Shown piece after piece: positions 21,408-32,218 of a stretch of DNA of 64,000 nt. A program made the position numbers and the translations under genes. Within the stretch, counting starts at the first letter, position 1; each line of letters opens with the position of its first letter. The notes beneath the pieces are model-generated. The model ran no database searches and was not told the origin of the DNA. It was given only the letters and a program-made list of their open reading frames with translations. Source of the DNA: Semisulcospira habei (Eukaryota > Mollusca > Gastropoda > Semisulcospiridae); contig BTPG01000006.1 of the NCBI GenBank assembly GCA_036245525.1, positions 74,630,727 through 74,694,726 of the forward strand. Reading direction: 5' to 3'.

Positions 21408-21796
21408 CAGCTCTTTGCCGTGTGGCCTACAACCACAGACCTGCACATTTTACTGTTTTCTTAAACGAATAAATTTTTTAAAATGCTACAAGGACAATGA
21501 ATATTTGAATTATTACAAATAAACAAAGAAAGGAACAAACAAAGACAAGCAGACAAACAAACAACCAATCAAACAAGCAAATACTAATTTCAACACGTGC
21601 GGTAGTTTGATGTTCCCGATACGCAAGACGATAACAAAGCAATGGAACAGACGAATGAATACAAGTTACAACCCTTCAAGAAAACAACGCGAGACAGTCA
21701 TCATGGGAGACAATAAGACAGAGAAACTCCCTATGAGTATAATAAAACATGAGGACTCGCTCCGAGTACCAATCATATCACGACAGTCATGAGCCA
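21408..21796. other. Unassigned intronic sequence
   Basis: A-rich AACAAACAAA low-complexity run at 21510-21590; otherwise nothing recognised. Confidence 0.4.
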
Positions 21797-21877
21797 TTAA
21801 CTCATTCAAGGCCAGCGGCATCCGGATACGCGGCATAAAGCCGCGTATCCGGACGCCGCTGACCTTGAATGAGTTAA
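21797..21877. mobile_element. Family D palindrome
   Basis: TTAACTCATTCAAGGCCAGC pairs with GCTGACCTTGAATGAGTTAA. TCAAGGYCAGC/GCTGACCTTGA replaces TCGAGACGTGC on both arms. The right TTAA begins an A element. Confidence 0.88.
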
Positions 21878-22084
21878 CCCTTTCACTGCCAGTGGACGCT
21901 GACTGCGTTTCTGAAACCATCGTAAAGTTCGACGTCAAAGTTTCCCAGCCGTTCAAAGAACACGGACACAAAGTGATTTCAGCAAGAGGCATAGATCCTC
22001 ATGAGCCCCCGCAACTGCGGGGGCTCATGAGGATCTATGCCTCTTGCCGTTGGATCGTGTTCAGTTATTCTCGGTAGGGGTTAA
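21874..22084 (+). mobile_element. Full-length family A element
   Basis: TTAACCCTTTCACTGCCAGT start, near-perfect hairpin 21982-22049, right end CTCGGTAGGGGTTAA. Shares TTAA with D on the left and B1 on the right. Confidence 0.9.
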
Positions 22085-22244
22085 CCCATTCAGCCCGGCG
22101 CACGTATTTCCAAAATTTTTGGAGGCGTCATCTAACGACTATGCACCTGTAGCAGGAGATGGGTCGACCATGATAATTCAAGGGTAGTGCCAGATTAGCT
22201 TGGCGCCGAGTCCTGATGTAGTGCGTCAGGGCTGAATGTGTTAA
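22081..22244 (-). mobile_element. Family B1 element with collapsed hairpin
   Basis: TTAACCCATTCAGCCCGGCG start. One arm up to CTTGGCGCCGAG, then TCCTGATGTAGTGCGTCAGG; the second arm is deleted. Ends GGGCTGAATGTGTTAA. Confidence 0.82.
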
Positions 22245-22520
22245 GACCTTTCGCCCACGAGTTTTTATCGTCTCTTTCGTCCGCGCAATAAAACGTCCCT
22301 CCCCCACCCACCCACCCATTCACAATCACTGGAACTTGCAGCAATCACCCAAAGCAGCAACCCGTGACCAACAAACTCGACAAACCAATAACCCAATGGC
22401 ACAGCTATCCAGATGGCCAGATGAAGCATGCAAGACCTCTGAAGTCACATTCTAGCGGAAACCCAGTCACACGCAACAAACAGACGAGGCGCCAAAACAG
22501 AAATTGTACTATAAACAACA
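22245..22520. other. Unassigned intronic sequence
   Basis: Nothing recognised. Confidence 0.4.
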
Positions 22521-22582
22521 AGCGAGAAACATAGATTCTGAGTGCTTAGACGGCTCACGATGATATATGCCCCTTGCTGATA
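22521..22582. mobile_element. Family A hairpin, degenerate
   Basis: GCGAGAAACATAGATTCTGA and CGATGATATATGCCCCTTGC. Confidence 0.5.
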
Positions 22583-22712
22583 CAAGAAATTCGCTGTACA
22601 GATCATCGCAGATCGCATATCAAAGACAACTATCAGCATTCCGAGTATGCCACGGTTATAAACGTCAACCCAGATGACTGCCACAGTCTGAATATAAATG
22701 TGCGACGACGGC

Positions 22713-22755
22713 CTGCAAGAGGCACATATTTTCATGACCCCCTGCACCTCTTGAT
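22713..22755. mobile_element. Family A collapsed hairpin
   Basis: TGCAAGAGGCACATATTTTC then ATGACCCCCTGCACCTCTTG: left arm complete, right arm reduced to its outer CCTCTTG. Confidence 0.65.
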
Positions 22756-22867
22756 TAAGCTCATGACGTGTCAGGGCAAGAATAATAACTCGTCGGGATG
22801 CGCCCCATCCATACAAATACAACTCTTGTGGGAATACACGTAGAGTTATGCTTTATGTTGGCGGTAT

Positions 22868-22919
<52 letters not shown>
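22868..22919. repeat. (CT)n microsatellite
   Basis: About 26 CT units, followed by C and (22955-22973) G runs. Confidence 0.95.
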
Positions 22920-22921
<2 letters not shown>

Positions 22922-23140
22922 CCCTCCCCTTTTGTGCCTGGGTGTGAAAAGTTGGGGGGGGGGGGGGGGGGGGCAGGGAGGGTTATTATGAGGATTAACG
23001 GAGGAGACGACACAACACAAGCTGACATGGAGCGCCGTATCTTTGGCACGTCTGGCTCCCTTACACCGATTCCTCCCGACAGTGATTAGATTTTCACCGG
23101 TCCATAATCCTGACACTCAAACACCCAACGCTTTCCATCG

Positions 23141-23207
23141 GCAAGAGGCATAGATTCTCATGGGCCCCGGCAGAATGTCGGGGCTCATGAGGATCTATGT
23201 CTCTTGC
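23141..23207. mobile_element. Family A hairpin only
   Basis: GCAAGAGGCATAGATTCTCA and GAGGATCTATGTCTCTTGC; centre GGCCCCGGCAGAATGTCGGG. Confidence 0.82.
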
Positions 23208-23439
23208 TCATCCTAGCTCTTGAATATCTCCCAAAGTGGAAAGAGTTACGCAGTGTGCAGAGGTGAATGCGGATCTACGCCTCCTGATTGCTAATCAACG
23301 TCTGTGCCAGAAAGAAAGCGAAGGTGGTCATCGGCATATGGGACTGACTGAACACTCAATGCCTTCTCCAGCACGTTCCAAACGAAAGAGACACAGGGTC
23401 TCGTGATGTCCTGTTGGGGGTACGTCCCACTTTCAAGAC

Positions 23440-23492
23440 GCATAGAGCCGCATAAGCCCCTGCAACTGAGGGGGCTGATGAGACTCTTGCAG
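23440..23492. mobile_element. Family A hairpin, degenerate
   Basis: CATAGAGCCGCATAAGCCCC and GGGGCTGATGAGACTCTTGC. Confidence 0.55.
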
Positions 23493-23670
23493 ATAAAGAT
23501 CGGCTCTGATCCTGGTTGTGCCTCAAACTGAGAGTGTCGCGTGCGTACGACTGTGACTGTATAGACGATTTCCTCCAACTTAATGGGGGTCCACACGTTT
23601 CCATTCCAATTAGGCAATATCAGGCAGCAATTTTCTAGCAACGGATAAAGGCTTCTCGGTGCTTCTCGGA

Positions 23671-23772
23671 CTAACCCCTTGATTGCTACTGACGATACCG
23701 ATCGGCGGAAAACACGCGCTGCAGCGAGTCTTTTCCGCCGATCGGTATCGTCAATAGCAGTCAAGGAGTTAA
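23671..23772. mobile_element. Family H palindromic MITE
   Basis: CTAACCCCTTGATTGCTACT start; GACGATACCGATCGGCGGAA pairs with TTCCGCCGATCGGTATCGTC; ends AGTCAAGGAGTTAA. GATCGG/CCGATC replaces GCTCGG/CCGAGC of the 4618 copy. Confidence 0.88.
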
Positions 23773-23915
23773 CTCATTCTACCCCAGACACACCACAGCA
23801 AGATCTGGCATCACCCTTGAACTATCATGGTCGATCTGTGTCCTGCACTAGAGTGCAGTCTTCAGAGGACAACGGCAAAATTTGGGGATTTCGGTGTTGG
23901 GGTAGAATGAGTTAA
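23769..23915 (+). mobile_element. Family B3 element, half hairpin
   Basis: TTAACTCATTCTACCCCAGA start, right-arm-only CACCCTTGAACTATCATGGT, then GGTGTTGGGGTAGAATGAGTTAA; the TTAACTCATTCTACCCC ends are inverted repeats. Shares TTAA with H. Confidence 0.8.
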
Positions 23916-24274
23916 AGTAATCCTTGATCGCGAACAGACGCCATGCACGAGGCAGTTGCAGACTGAACAAGTAATGCTCTCAGTGCGAAAGCAAATAACT
24001 AACTAAATAAAAAATAAAAAAAAAGCTTTAGAATGACCATGACAAAACAGTTTACTAAAATGTTTGATTTGTAAAACTTTTTTGAAAGTGTACAAACAAT
24101 AATAAAGACTGACACGAGAATTATACTTATCATCTTTAAACAAAACAAGACAAAAACGCAACAAACACGACAAAGGCCCGCAGTGTGTCACATCTATGTT
24201 GTTTTTTCAACTGAATGAGGTTATCAGGGGTTCAACCGACTGTATTGCGATAGTGCCATCATTCACAGGGGGCA
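23916..24274. other. Unassigned intronic sequence
   Basis: A-rich at 24000-24030; nothing recognised. Confidence 0.4.
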
Positions 24275-24445
24275 AAAATCTACGAGTTATGTGTCCCTGA
24301 CCGGTCCCGAGCGTTGATAGGATATAACGCCAGAGCCGGGCAGGGGCACAGAACTCGTGGATTTCCTGAATGTTATGCGGCCCTATGCATGGACGCTCTG
24401 AGCCGGTCAGGGGCATACACCTTCCTGGATTTCCACGCCCTGTGC
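24275..24445. repeat. Compound inverted and direct repeat
   Basis: TATGTGTCCCTGACCGGTCC at 24290 is inverted as GAGCCGGTCAGGGGCATACA at 24401. GAGCCGGGCAGGGGCACAGA at 24333 is a direct relative of the latter, each followed by a CTGGATTTCC-like stretch. Confidence 0.55.
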
Positions 24446-24621
24446 CTTCAGCTGCAATACATAATGTTGGCACATTGCACTTATTTCTTGTCTAGACGAA
24501 GGGTCGTCTGCCTAACCCCTAGTGACAACAGATTCATCTCCCTTCGCAGCTTGCATAAACCATGACCATGCGAAATGGACATCGCATGGGCTTGAAAAAC
24601 AGTCACACAAAACAACGGACA

Positions 24622-24689
24622 GCAAGAGACATAGATCTTCATGAGCCCCCGTCTCCTGCGGGGGCTCATGAAGATCTATGCCTCTTGCA
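24622..24689. mobile_element. Family A hairpin only
   Basis: GCAAGAGACATAGATCTTCA pairs with TGAAGATCTATGCCTCTTGC. GATCTTC/GAAGATC is a two-arm change from GATCCTC/GAGGATC. Confidence 0.88.
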
Positions 24690-24939
24690 GATAGTTTTAT
24701 GCTCTGCGGATTTGCTGATAGGGAATATTTTGTTTTATCTCTGATTTTTTTCCTTCTGCTGGAGTTATGTTTTCTGAATACACGAAAACGAAATGAGATA
24801 ATAATATGCCCACGAAAAACACGAATTAAATAGAGTGGCCCATGGAGACTGCCTGCGCACATGCATATTCATGAAAATTATTTTATACAATGTTTTCTTG
24901 GATTTTTTTCTTTCTTTGCACCCATACACATTCTATGCC

Positions 24940-24944
<5 letters not shown>

Positions 24945-24992
<48 letters not shown>

Positions 24993-24995
24993 ACT
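24945..24995. repeat. (TC)n microsatellite
   Basis: CTCTCT run. Confidence 0.95.
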
Positions 24996-25373
24996 CTGTG
25001 CGTGCGTGCGAGCAAAACACCAGTTTTAGCTTGTATATTCAGCAAAACATCAGTTCAGGTCGTATTGCCGAAGTGTGTATTTTCATTTCTGTTTTTCGCT
25101 CTCAGAGGTTGCTTTGGTGGATGCGGGTAGGGAAACAGGGCTGGCATGTACGGGGGTGTTTATGGTGTATACGTATAGGCTTGATACTGACGTCAGTCTC
25201 GCTTTTGATTCAGCGCGGTGTAAAAATGATTTGCGAGGGAGCGCGCAGTGTCAGTTTATCGTTCCACATCAATGCTGCTGGCAACCACTGACAACATCAA
25301 ACCCAATACCCTAAATATAATGCCAAAGATAAAACGTTGTATAATGTGAAAAATAAAGACTATAGTTTGTTTG
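24996..25373. other. Unassigned intronic sequence
   Basis: Nothing recognised. Confidence 0.4.
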
Positions 25374-25424
25374 TATGTGTGTGTGTGTGTGTGTGGGGGG
25401 GGGGGGGTGCTGCGTGCATGCGTG

Positions 25425-25836
<412 letters not shown>

Positions 25837-26017
25837 AAGTTCGAATGCGCGCTTGCTTGCTTGTGTTTTAATACTCGACTCCATCCATGAACAATAAATA
25901 AGAACTCAAACCCTGGCAGGCGTAAGTTTCGAAATAGTTAACAAAACACACTACACTTCAGCTGTTATGGTCGACCCACTTCAACAGTTGACGCTGGAAC
26001 TGAAACTCATCTTGTCA

Positions 26018-26068
26018 GTGCTGGTATGTGATTTTGGACCGTACGGTCCAAAAACACAGACCAGCACA
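26018..26068. mobile_element. Family E palindrome, minimal
   Basis: GTGCTGGTATGTGATTTTGG pairs with CCAAAAACACAGACCAGCAC; perfect centre GGACCGTACGGTCC. Confidence 0.85.
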
Positions 26069-26348
26069 CGCCCTCTCGTCTCGTCACATTCTGTTTTGTC
26101 AGTGATTAGCAAGACATGGATCGGGCGTGTTCAACTTGCTACCAGCTCCAACGCAGCTCTTCACCGCTAATGTAAATCAGAAGATTCACCTGTTGAGGTT
26201 CTGTAACAACGCTGACAAGGTCTGTCTACTCTTCAGTTGTATACTGGCGCCGGATTCACCGTGCTAATGATAGGCGGCAAACTACATGCCGGATTTCTGG
26301 TACAACACAGACATTCTGATACATCAGTGACTTATATGGTTCGTCAGT
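26069..26348. other. Unassigned intronic sequence
   Basis: Nothing recognised. Confidence 0.4.
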
Positions 26349-26400
26349 ACACCGAACCCCCCCCCCCTCCCCCCCCCCCCACCCCGCACCACCACCACCA
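26349..26400. repeat. Poly-C and (CCA)n tract
   Basis: C runs and CACCACCACCA. Confidence 0.9.
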
Positions 26401-26778
26401 TACAGTGTAACACGCAAGATCGACTCTGGTTTAATTTTGGACGTACGCTCAACAAAACGTGTTATTTTGCCGTGGCAAATTTGCGTGAAGAGAGTAACGT
26501 GCCAAAAGGACTCTCAAGCGCCAAACGACCCGGGTTCACTTCAGACTAAGCAACACGCCAACATGACACTGACGCCAAATCGCCCCGGGGTCATTTCTGG
26601 CGTACGATAAAGCGAGCCCAGGTCGATCTGGCGTGAGCATCATTACAACTGGCCGACCCATCTCTGATCGTGATACCCATGGCGCGATGAACTTAAGCAC
26701 AGGCGGGATGCTTAGGCTGTATCTCAGGGTATTCTGCACACAATTTCTGACTCGATCGAGTCACTACAAAGACGTATG

Positions 26779-26881
26779 CCTCGACCACGACAGTTCAAGG
26801 CTTGTGCCATAATAGCTTGGCGCCTACAGGCGCCAAGCTATTCTGGCAACACTCTTGAACTATCTTGGTCGATCTGTCTCC
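26779..26881. mobile_element. Family B3 hairpin
   Basis: CCTCGACCACGACAGTTCAA and CTTGAACTATCTTGGTCGAT outer arms; centre GGCGCCTACAGGCGCC. Confidence 0.8.
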
Positions 26882-27350
26882 TGAGATGTTACATAGTCTG
26901 GACTTCAGTATACAGCTTCACTAACTTAATTCTAACCTCAACCCGGCCTTTGCTATTGTTCCCATGATATTTTACCAACAGAATCAATCTTTAGCAATCC
27001 TAACCCGTGTGCTGTTACTCTACTCTACATCCCCATACCTGCCCACGCTGTTTCCCTATGAGTCTTGCATTACTCAAGTGCCAGTCCCATTATTGCTATC
27101 AGGGTCGTTACCTGAAGGTTTTCAACCAGAAACAGTTCAGGTACGGTGCTTCGTAAATAAAATGACTAGCATTCTGCCTCCAAACAGATGGTACAATGTA
27201 CCTCGTAAACCAATCTTTTACAAGTCACTGATGAAAACCCCTGATTCTACTCCCTTACGGGTACACAGATACACGTGCGTGCTAGGATGTGACAATAAAC
27301 GCTGATGTTGTACATACAGCGGTACCAACAACCAGCACACAACAGCACAG
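26882..27350. other. Unassigned intronic sequence with an open frame
   Basis: A 113-codon open frame at 26964-27305 (+) has no recognisable domain and no convincing flanking splice sites. I do not call it a gene. Confidence 0.35.
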
Positions 27351-27455
27351 CCTGTTTTGAGCGACCGCCCTTGTAAAATCACATGTCAATAAGACCATCA
27401 GTTAGGTGGCTTAGACAGCCACCTAAATGGTGGTCTTTAATGACAGGCGACACTG
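27351..27455. mobile_element. Family L element, single-copy relative
   Basis: CAGCCTGTTTTGAGCGACCG, palindrome TTAGGTGGCTTAGACAGCCACCTAA (27391-27415), then GGTGGTCTTTAATGACAGGC, matching both flanks of the 76-bp array at 15776-17190. Confidence 0.65.
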
Positions 27456-27591
27456 TTATGCTCTTCTAGACTTTCCTTTAGACAGCACTTGCCTTTCAAG
27501 AACACTTTTTTCTTGCACAAAAAAAAACAAAAAAAAAAAAAACAAAAGAAGGCTTTAACGGTACAAGTACGGGGGCGGTTACAACTTTGGC

Positions 27592-27663
27592 AGCAAGAGG
27601 CATAGATCTTCATGAGCCCCTGCAGCGTAGCTGCAGGGGCTCATGAAGATCTACGCCTCGTGC
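27592..27663. mobile_element. Family A hairpin only, extended centre
   Basis: GCAAGAGGCATAGATCTTCA arm; centre GCCCCTGCAGCGTAGCTGCA then GGGGC; right arm GAAGATCTACGCCTCGTGC. Confidence 0.88.
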
Positions 27664-27950
27664 AAACGTAGAACTTCAGCCTGCGCTCCAAGCTTGTCAG
27701 CAGCGGCTCTTGAGAATCTAAGGCACAATGCCTCTAGCAGATGGATGGCACTAAACTATGTGTTCCTTCCTCCATCATTCATCCCTACGACAGGACGGAT
27801 CGTCTGCACTTTCAATCAGTCGGCAGTATCTAAGATACAAGGGATGATACCTTGTGTTTGTTGCCCTAGAATCTGCATCCATACCACTCGTAGGTAAGTC
27901 CTAGGCCAAATCCACCACTACTTTTCTGTTCCCGCACAGAAAAACTTCCC

Positions 27951-28170
27951 ATGAACGCTTCACTGTCAGTGCACGCTGATCGCGTTTTTGAAATCATTGT
28001 AAATTCAAAGTCAAAGATCCCCAGACATGCAATGGTACATGGACACAAAGCGGTTTCAGCAAGAAGCATAGATTCTCATGAGCCCCCGCACCTGCGGGGG
28101 CTCATGAGGATCTATGCTTCTTCCAGCTTCTATGTTTCTTCCAATTTTTTTCGGCAGTCAACAGGCTAAA
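27951..28170 (+). mobile_element. Full-length family A element, eroded ends
   Basis: CGCTTCACTGTCAGTGCACG start, hairpin 28062-28126 (GCAAGAAGCATAGATTCTCA), end TTTTCGGCAGTCAACAGGCTAA. Both TTAA ends are mutated. Confidence 0.8.
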
Positions 28171-28344
28171 CACTGAAGTGGCCTACGGAGGTCTACTATG
28201 TGCGGGGGTGCAAAAGACGTAAAATCGATTCACATCCGGAGACCAGAACTGCCAGCAAAATAATTATGATTTTTTAATCTTATTAAAAGATTCACCATTA
28301 CCGTTGCGACAAACTATTGGATTCACCGCCTGTACATGCAATGG

Positions 28345-29289
28345 CTCCGTCTCCGATCGCCTTACTTACTTACGCCTGTCACCCCTACCCGGGTATAGGC
28401 CGTCGACGAGAGACCTCCAGCAACTCCTGTCCTGTGCTTCTCCTTCGATTCTACTCCAGGTGGTTCACAGTCTCTTCATGTCTACTTGGAGATCTCGACG
28501 CCAGGAGTTTCTCGGCCTACCTCTTTTCCTCTTTCCCTGGGGGTTCCATGACAATGCCTGCTTAGTGATACTGGAAGCTGGCTTTCTCAGACTGTGACCG
28601 ATCCATCCCCATCTTCTTCGCCCAATTTCATTCTCTGCTGTTATCTGCTCTGTTCTCTCCCAGAGTCTGACGTTGCTGATCTCCTCTGGCCAGTGGATTT
28701 TCAAAATTCTTCTAAGGCAACTGTTCATGAAGGTCTGTACTCTGTTGACTGTGGTTTTTGTCAATCTCCAAGTCTCTGCTCCATATAAGAGAACTGCTTT
28801 TACATTGGAGTTGAAAATCCGGACTTTGGTGTGTTGTGACAGCTCTCTGGAGCTCCACACTTTTTTCAACTGGAGAAAGGCTGCTCTGGCTTTACCGATT
28901 CGTGCTCTGACATCTGCATCAGTGCCGCCTTTTTTGTCTATGATGCTCCCGAGATAGGTGAAGGACTCCACCTCCTCCAACGGGGTGCCAGCAAGCAAGA
29001 CTGGTTCTTCCCTGGTTGCGTTCAGCCTCATTGTCTTTGTTTTCTGTTTGTGAATGGTGAGGCCCACTTCGGACGAGATGTCAGCAAGCCTCGTGGTCTT
29101 GTCCTGCATTTGTTGATGAGTGTGGGACAGTAATGCCAAGTCATCTACAAACCTCTCCCCGTTCTCACTCATCTCCGAGCCTAGTCCCTGTCTCCCCATC
29201 ACCTCTTCGTATCCGGTGTTGTCCTCCCCTATTTTGGCATTAAAATCGCCCATGACGATGGTGATGTCTCGCTCCGCACATTTGTCCAA
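28345..29289 (-). pseudogene. Endonuclease end fused to reverse-transcriptase C-terminus
   Basis: Starts [20 protein letters not shown], reaches [11 protein letters not shown] and then continues [15 protein letters not shown], which belongs after the catalytic YADD/FADD region of the reverse transcriptase. Most of the RT palm is therefore deleted in frame. Next come [29 protein letters not shown] and [11 protein letters not shown], typical of RTE C-termini. A TGA stops the frame at 28465-28467, but the same frame goes on with TTWSRIEGEAQDRSCWRSLV and GLYPGRGDRRK to a TAA near 28370, so the TGA is a premature stop. Confidence 0.88.
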
Positions 29290-29369
29290 GGCACTCTGGA
29301 GTCGGTCGTAGAACTCTTGTTTCTCTTCCTCGTCACTGTCATTAGTGGGCGCATAACACTGGATGACGT

Positions 29370-29756
29370 TCAGGGCTTGAGCTTTTTCTTGGTTCTAAAG
29401 GCTGCTGTGATAATTCTTGGCCCAAGAGGTTCCCAGCCCATCAGCGCGCTCTGTGCCACTGGCGACAGCATGAATGCTACACCTTCTGTATGGGGGGCAT
29501 TCTCCTCTTCATGACCTGAATACAGAATCATCTCCCCACTTAACAGCCTTTTCTGGCCAGACTGCGTCCATCTGGCTTCACTGATACCTAGCAGGGAAAG
29601 GTTGTACTTTTGCATTTCCGCTGCTATCTGGGCGGCCTTGCCGCTCTGGTACATGGTCTTGACGTTCCATGTGCCCATGGTTGTATCCCTGGATAGAGAG
29701 AGGCGGCTCGGTCCTGTGGCTTCCGAAGACTTCCGGCTTTCACCACAGGACGTCAT
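29370..29756 (-). pseudogene. RTE-like LINE endonuclease N-terminus
   Basis: The frame reads MGTWNVKTMYQSGKAAQIAA and GISEARWTQSG, the N-terminal apurinic-endonuclease-like motifs of LINE endonucleases (the TWN and SEARW blocks). It is interrupted at 29370 where two extra bases shift the frame. In the other frame the sequence continues with [20 protein letters not shown] and [13 protein letters not shown], the metal-binding GDFN motif of the endonuclease. So the domain is present but frameshifted, and cannot give a functional protein without correction. Confidence 0.88.
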
Positions 29757-30124
29757 AAGTCTTCTGGTAGAAGAACCTTCCTCCTCCAGGAATGGAATTA
29801 CTGTTAGTCTTTTCGTCGGCGTTTTTGTAGCTATTTCCTTTTTTGCAGGGTGGGGAAGCTACCCCCACGCCCAACCCCCTTACTAGGAGGACCAGGGGTT
29901 TTCTGTCGGGGTCACCTTCCCTTAGACCATGTTGGTTCACGGCACCTTATTTCATTCGGTGCACCCCTCTCACGAGGGACCCCCTATCCACCACCCAGGG
30001 GACGCGCCTCAACGCCATAATATGGTCCCAGCGCGAGGTCCGATCGCCTGGCGGACGCTAAATTGAATTGAATCGTACGTGCACGTAGTATGTAAGCTGT
30101 ACCAACTCTCCCTCTCTCCCTCAC

Positions 30125-30147
30125 CCCCCCCCCCCTTTTCCCCCTCA
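30125..30147. repeat. Poly-C tract
   Basis: CACCCCCCCCCCCC TTTTCCCCC-type run. Confidence 0.85.
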
Positions 30148-30361
30148 ACTTCCACGGGGGTTGAACTGCAGTGGAGGTGGATTAAAACGGTGATCTATTC
30201 ACCCATTACTGCCAGGAGCAGAAGGCATGGTTTGTTCTGTTTGGGCAAAAGAAGGTGCGCCCGGCAGGGGGGGGGAGCTAAATTAAGGTAAGGGTGGGGT
30301 GCGGACAGATATATTAGCGTATACAGATAACTGGCACGATATCTATCAACAAAATGCCAGA

Positions 30362-30362
<1 letters not shown>

Positions 30363-30393
<31 letters not shown>
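30363..30393. repeat. Poly-A tract
   Basis: About 30 A residues. Confidence 0.95.
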
Positions 30394-30395
<2 letters not shown>

Positions 30396-30661
30396 CAACC
30401 CAAAAAAAACCCCTGCTCAATGGTAGTGTCCGATTAAGTTGGCTGTTAAAGGCGACAGTCTAAGCAAGCACTACCCGTCCGGCAACTGATCCGACGGCGA
30501 CAGGAATCTACTACGGCGTTCAGTTTGAGTTAGTTAATCAGACGGTACTCTTGAGCTAACACGGCACAGCTCCATCCATCTCTCAGTCCCGCCTGACACT
30601 GTAAGTGAAAGACGTGAGGCGCGCCAGATAAGCAAGTACATGCACGCATGCAAGAAAAACA

Positions 30662-30683
30662 ACACACACACACACACACACAA
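30662..30683. repeat. (CA)n microsatellite
   Basis: ACACACACACACACACAC. Confidence 0.9.
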
Positions 30684-30730
30684 AAGTATGTAATCTGTAG
30701 CGCGCTCCCGTAGTTAGCAAACTGTCTTCA

Positions 30731-30805
30731 GGCCGACCTCGGCCCGTCACAGTCGTCGCACGCGCGGGCCCAGGACGGCAGACGTGGGCCCGGGGACCGT
30801 TTGCT
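30731..30805. repeat. Family I GC-rich repeat
   Basis: GCCGACCTCGGCCCGTCACA and GTGGGCCCGGGGACCGTTTG. Confidence 0.5.
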
Positions 30806-30954
30806 TCAGTGCTGGGCGCTACCACACCTGGGCGGCCGGGAGAGGGCAGACAACTGGAAAGCTAAAAAACATGCTGGCATCGGATTCGGATAACAGGCCA
30901 CACCTAGGAGCAGATGTACGAAAGGGGAAAGCGTGAAATTAACACAAAACTGAA

Positions 30955-30995
30955 GTGTGCGCTGGTCGTAAGGTCCAAACTCACAGACCAGCTCC
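30955..30995. mobile_element. Family E partial copy
   Basis: GTGCGCTGGTCGTAAGGTCC then AAACTCACAGACCAGC: left arm mostly deleted. Confidence 0.65.
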
Positions 30996-31008
30996 CAAGA
31001 TGTATGGT

Positions 31009-31211
31009 TTAACCCATTTAGCCCAGACGCCCTACAGCAGGGGATGGATCGACCGTGATAATTCAAGGGTCGCGCCAGATTAGCTTGGCGCCGTCAGGCG
31101 CCAAGCTAATCTGGCGCTACCCTTGAATTATCACGGTCGACCCACCTGCTGCTGTCGTTAGGCGACCCCCTAAAAATTGGCGAAATGCGACCTTAGGGCT
31201 GAATGGGTTAA
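31009..31211 (+). mobile_element. Full-length family B1 element
   Basis: TTAACCCATTTAGCCCAGAC start. Hairpin 31048-31144 with GATCGACCGTGATAATTCAA paired to TTGAATTATCACGGTCGACC and GGGTCGCGCCAGATTAGC to GCTAATCTGGCGCTACCC. Ends AGGGCTGAATGGGTTAA. Confidence 0.9.
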
Positions 31212-31500
31212 CTGGCCACACTTGAAAGACTGGACCGATACGAAGTAAACGGAAAACGAATGTCTGCATAAAAACTGCACCTAGGCAGCATTGCTATAGA
31301 CTAGATGAGTCTTAAAACGAATTCTTTTTTGTAAACTAAACCAACCCAACAGGATCTATTCCAGTTGTACATCAAATACTTGTCACCGTCATGTAGATTT
31401 TTTTTTTCCCCTTTCGGTTTTAGCTCTGCAGCGTACTACTCTGTCAGCATCTCATCTGCTTCCTATCAAAACATGCAAACTGACTAAACGAAAATATGCT

Positions 31501-31551
31501 TGTGCGCTGGTCTGTGATTTTGGAAGGTCCCAAATCACAGACCAGCGCACA
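31501..31551. mobile_element. Family E palindrome
   Basis: TTGTGCGCTGGTCTGTGATT pairs with AATCACAGACCAGCGCACAA; GCGCTGG/CCAGCGC replaces GTGCTGG/CCAGCAC. Confidence 0.88.
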
Positions 31552-31572
31552 AATATATATATATATATATAA
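31552..31572. repeat. (AT)n microsatellite
   Basis: ATATATATATATATATAT directly after the E palindrome. Confidence 0.9.
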
Positions 31573-32026
31573 AAAATCGTCTTCCATAGTATGACTGCCC
31601 AAAGGAAGAACTGTAAGAAAATCGTGACAGACGAACAGCAAGTCCATTTTTGTGAAAAGCAGGATTTTCATTGCCATACAATGAAAATCTCTCTTTTCCA
31701 CACACAAAAAACCTGACTCACAGTCTTTCTGTCTCCACGGGGAAGAGATCGACCAAAACTGAATCTTCACAATCAGAAATTTCTCACTTTGTTTACTCCA
31801 GGTTTATCATTTACCTGATATTCTTTCACCAATCAGTCTTCAACTTCTACGGTTCAACGGGTAGTTTTACTCAGCCCACCATACATACTTATCTTTCCAA
31901 ACCCCAGGAGCGCCATTAACACACTTTTCTCATTATATCTAACATTTGTCAAACGCAGCAGATGCCACCTTCAGTATCTTGAAACCACCTCCCAAATCTC
32001 ATCAAATTACGCAATATATCTGCGAA

Positions 32027-32090
32027 TGGCACTGATTCTCATGTGTCCGTCTGCAGCCTGCCCGGGCTCATGAGGATCTATGCCTCTTGG
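32027..32090. mobile_element. Family A hairpin, eroded
   Basis: GCACTGATTCTCATGTGTCC and GCTCATGAGGATCTATGCCT. Confidence 0.65.
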
Positions 32091-32152
32091 TCGCTGTACG
32101 GCGAAATGCTGAGATCACCACTCAAACGTTATCATTACGCAGTATATCCGTA

Positions 32153-32218
32153 AGAAGGACATATCCTCATGCGTCCGCACCAGCCTGCGGGGGGCTCATG
32201 AGGATCTATGCTCTTGGT
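32153..32218. mobile_element. Family A hairpin, eroded
   Basis: GACATATCCTCATGCGTCCG and GGCTCATGAGGATCTATGCT. Confidence 0.65.

Larger units (their letters stand above)
28340..30070 (-). mobile_element. RTE-like non-LTR retrotransposon with a large internal deletion
   Basis: Minus-strand order: leader 30070-29760, endonuclease start 29756-29140, deletion junction near 29165-29140, then the reverse-transcriptase C-terminus to 28345. The leader contains GGGGTAGCTTCCCCACCCTG and a reading with GVGVASPPCKKGNS that recurs upstream of this LINE class, often annotated as craniofacial development protein 2-like. The 3' end is near GTAAGTAAGTAAGGCG at 28370-28360. Confidence 0.85.

Noticed and set aside
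22445..22822. 125-codon minus-strand frame
   Set aside because: It overlaps two A-family remnants and has no recognisable motif.
26964..27305. 113-codon open frame on the plus strand
   Set aside because: No recognisable domain, no convincing splice sites, AT-rich context; length is within chance for this much sequence.
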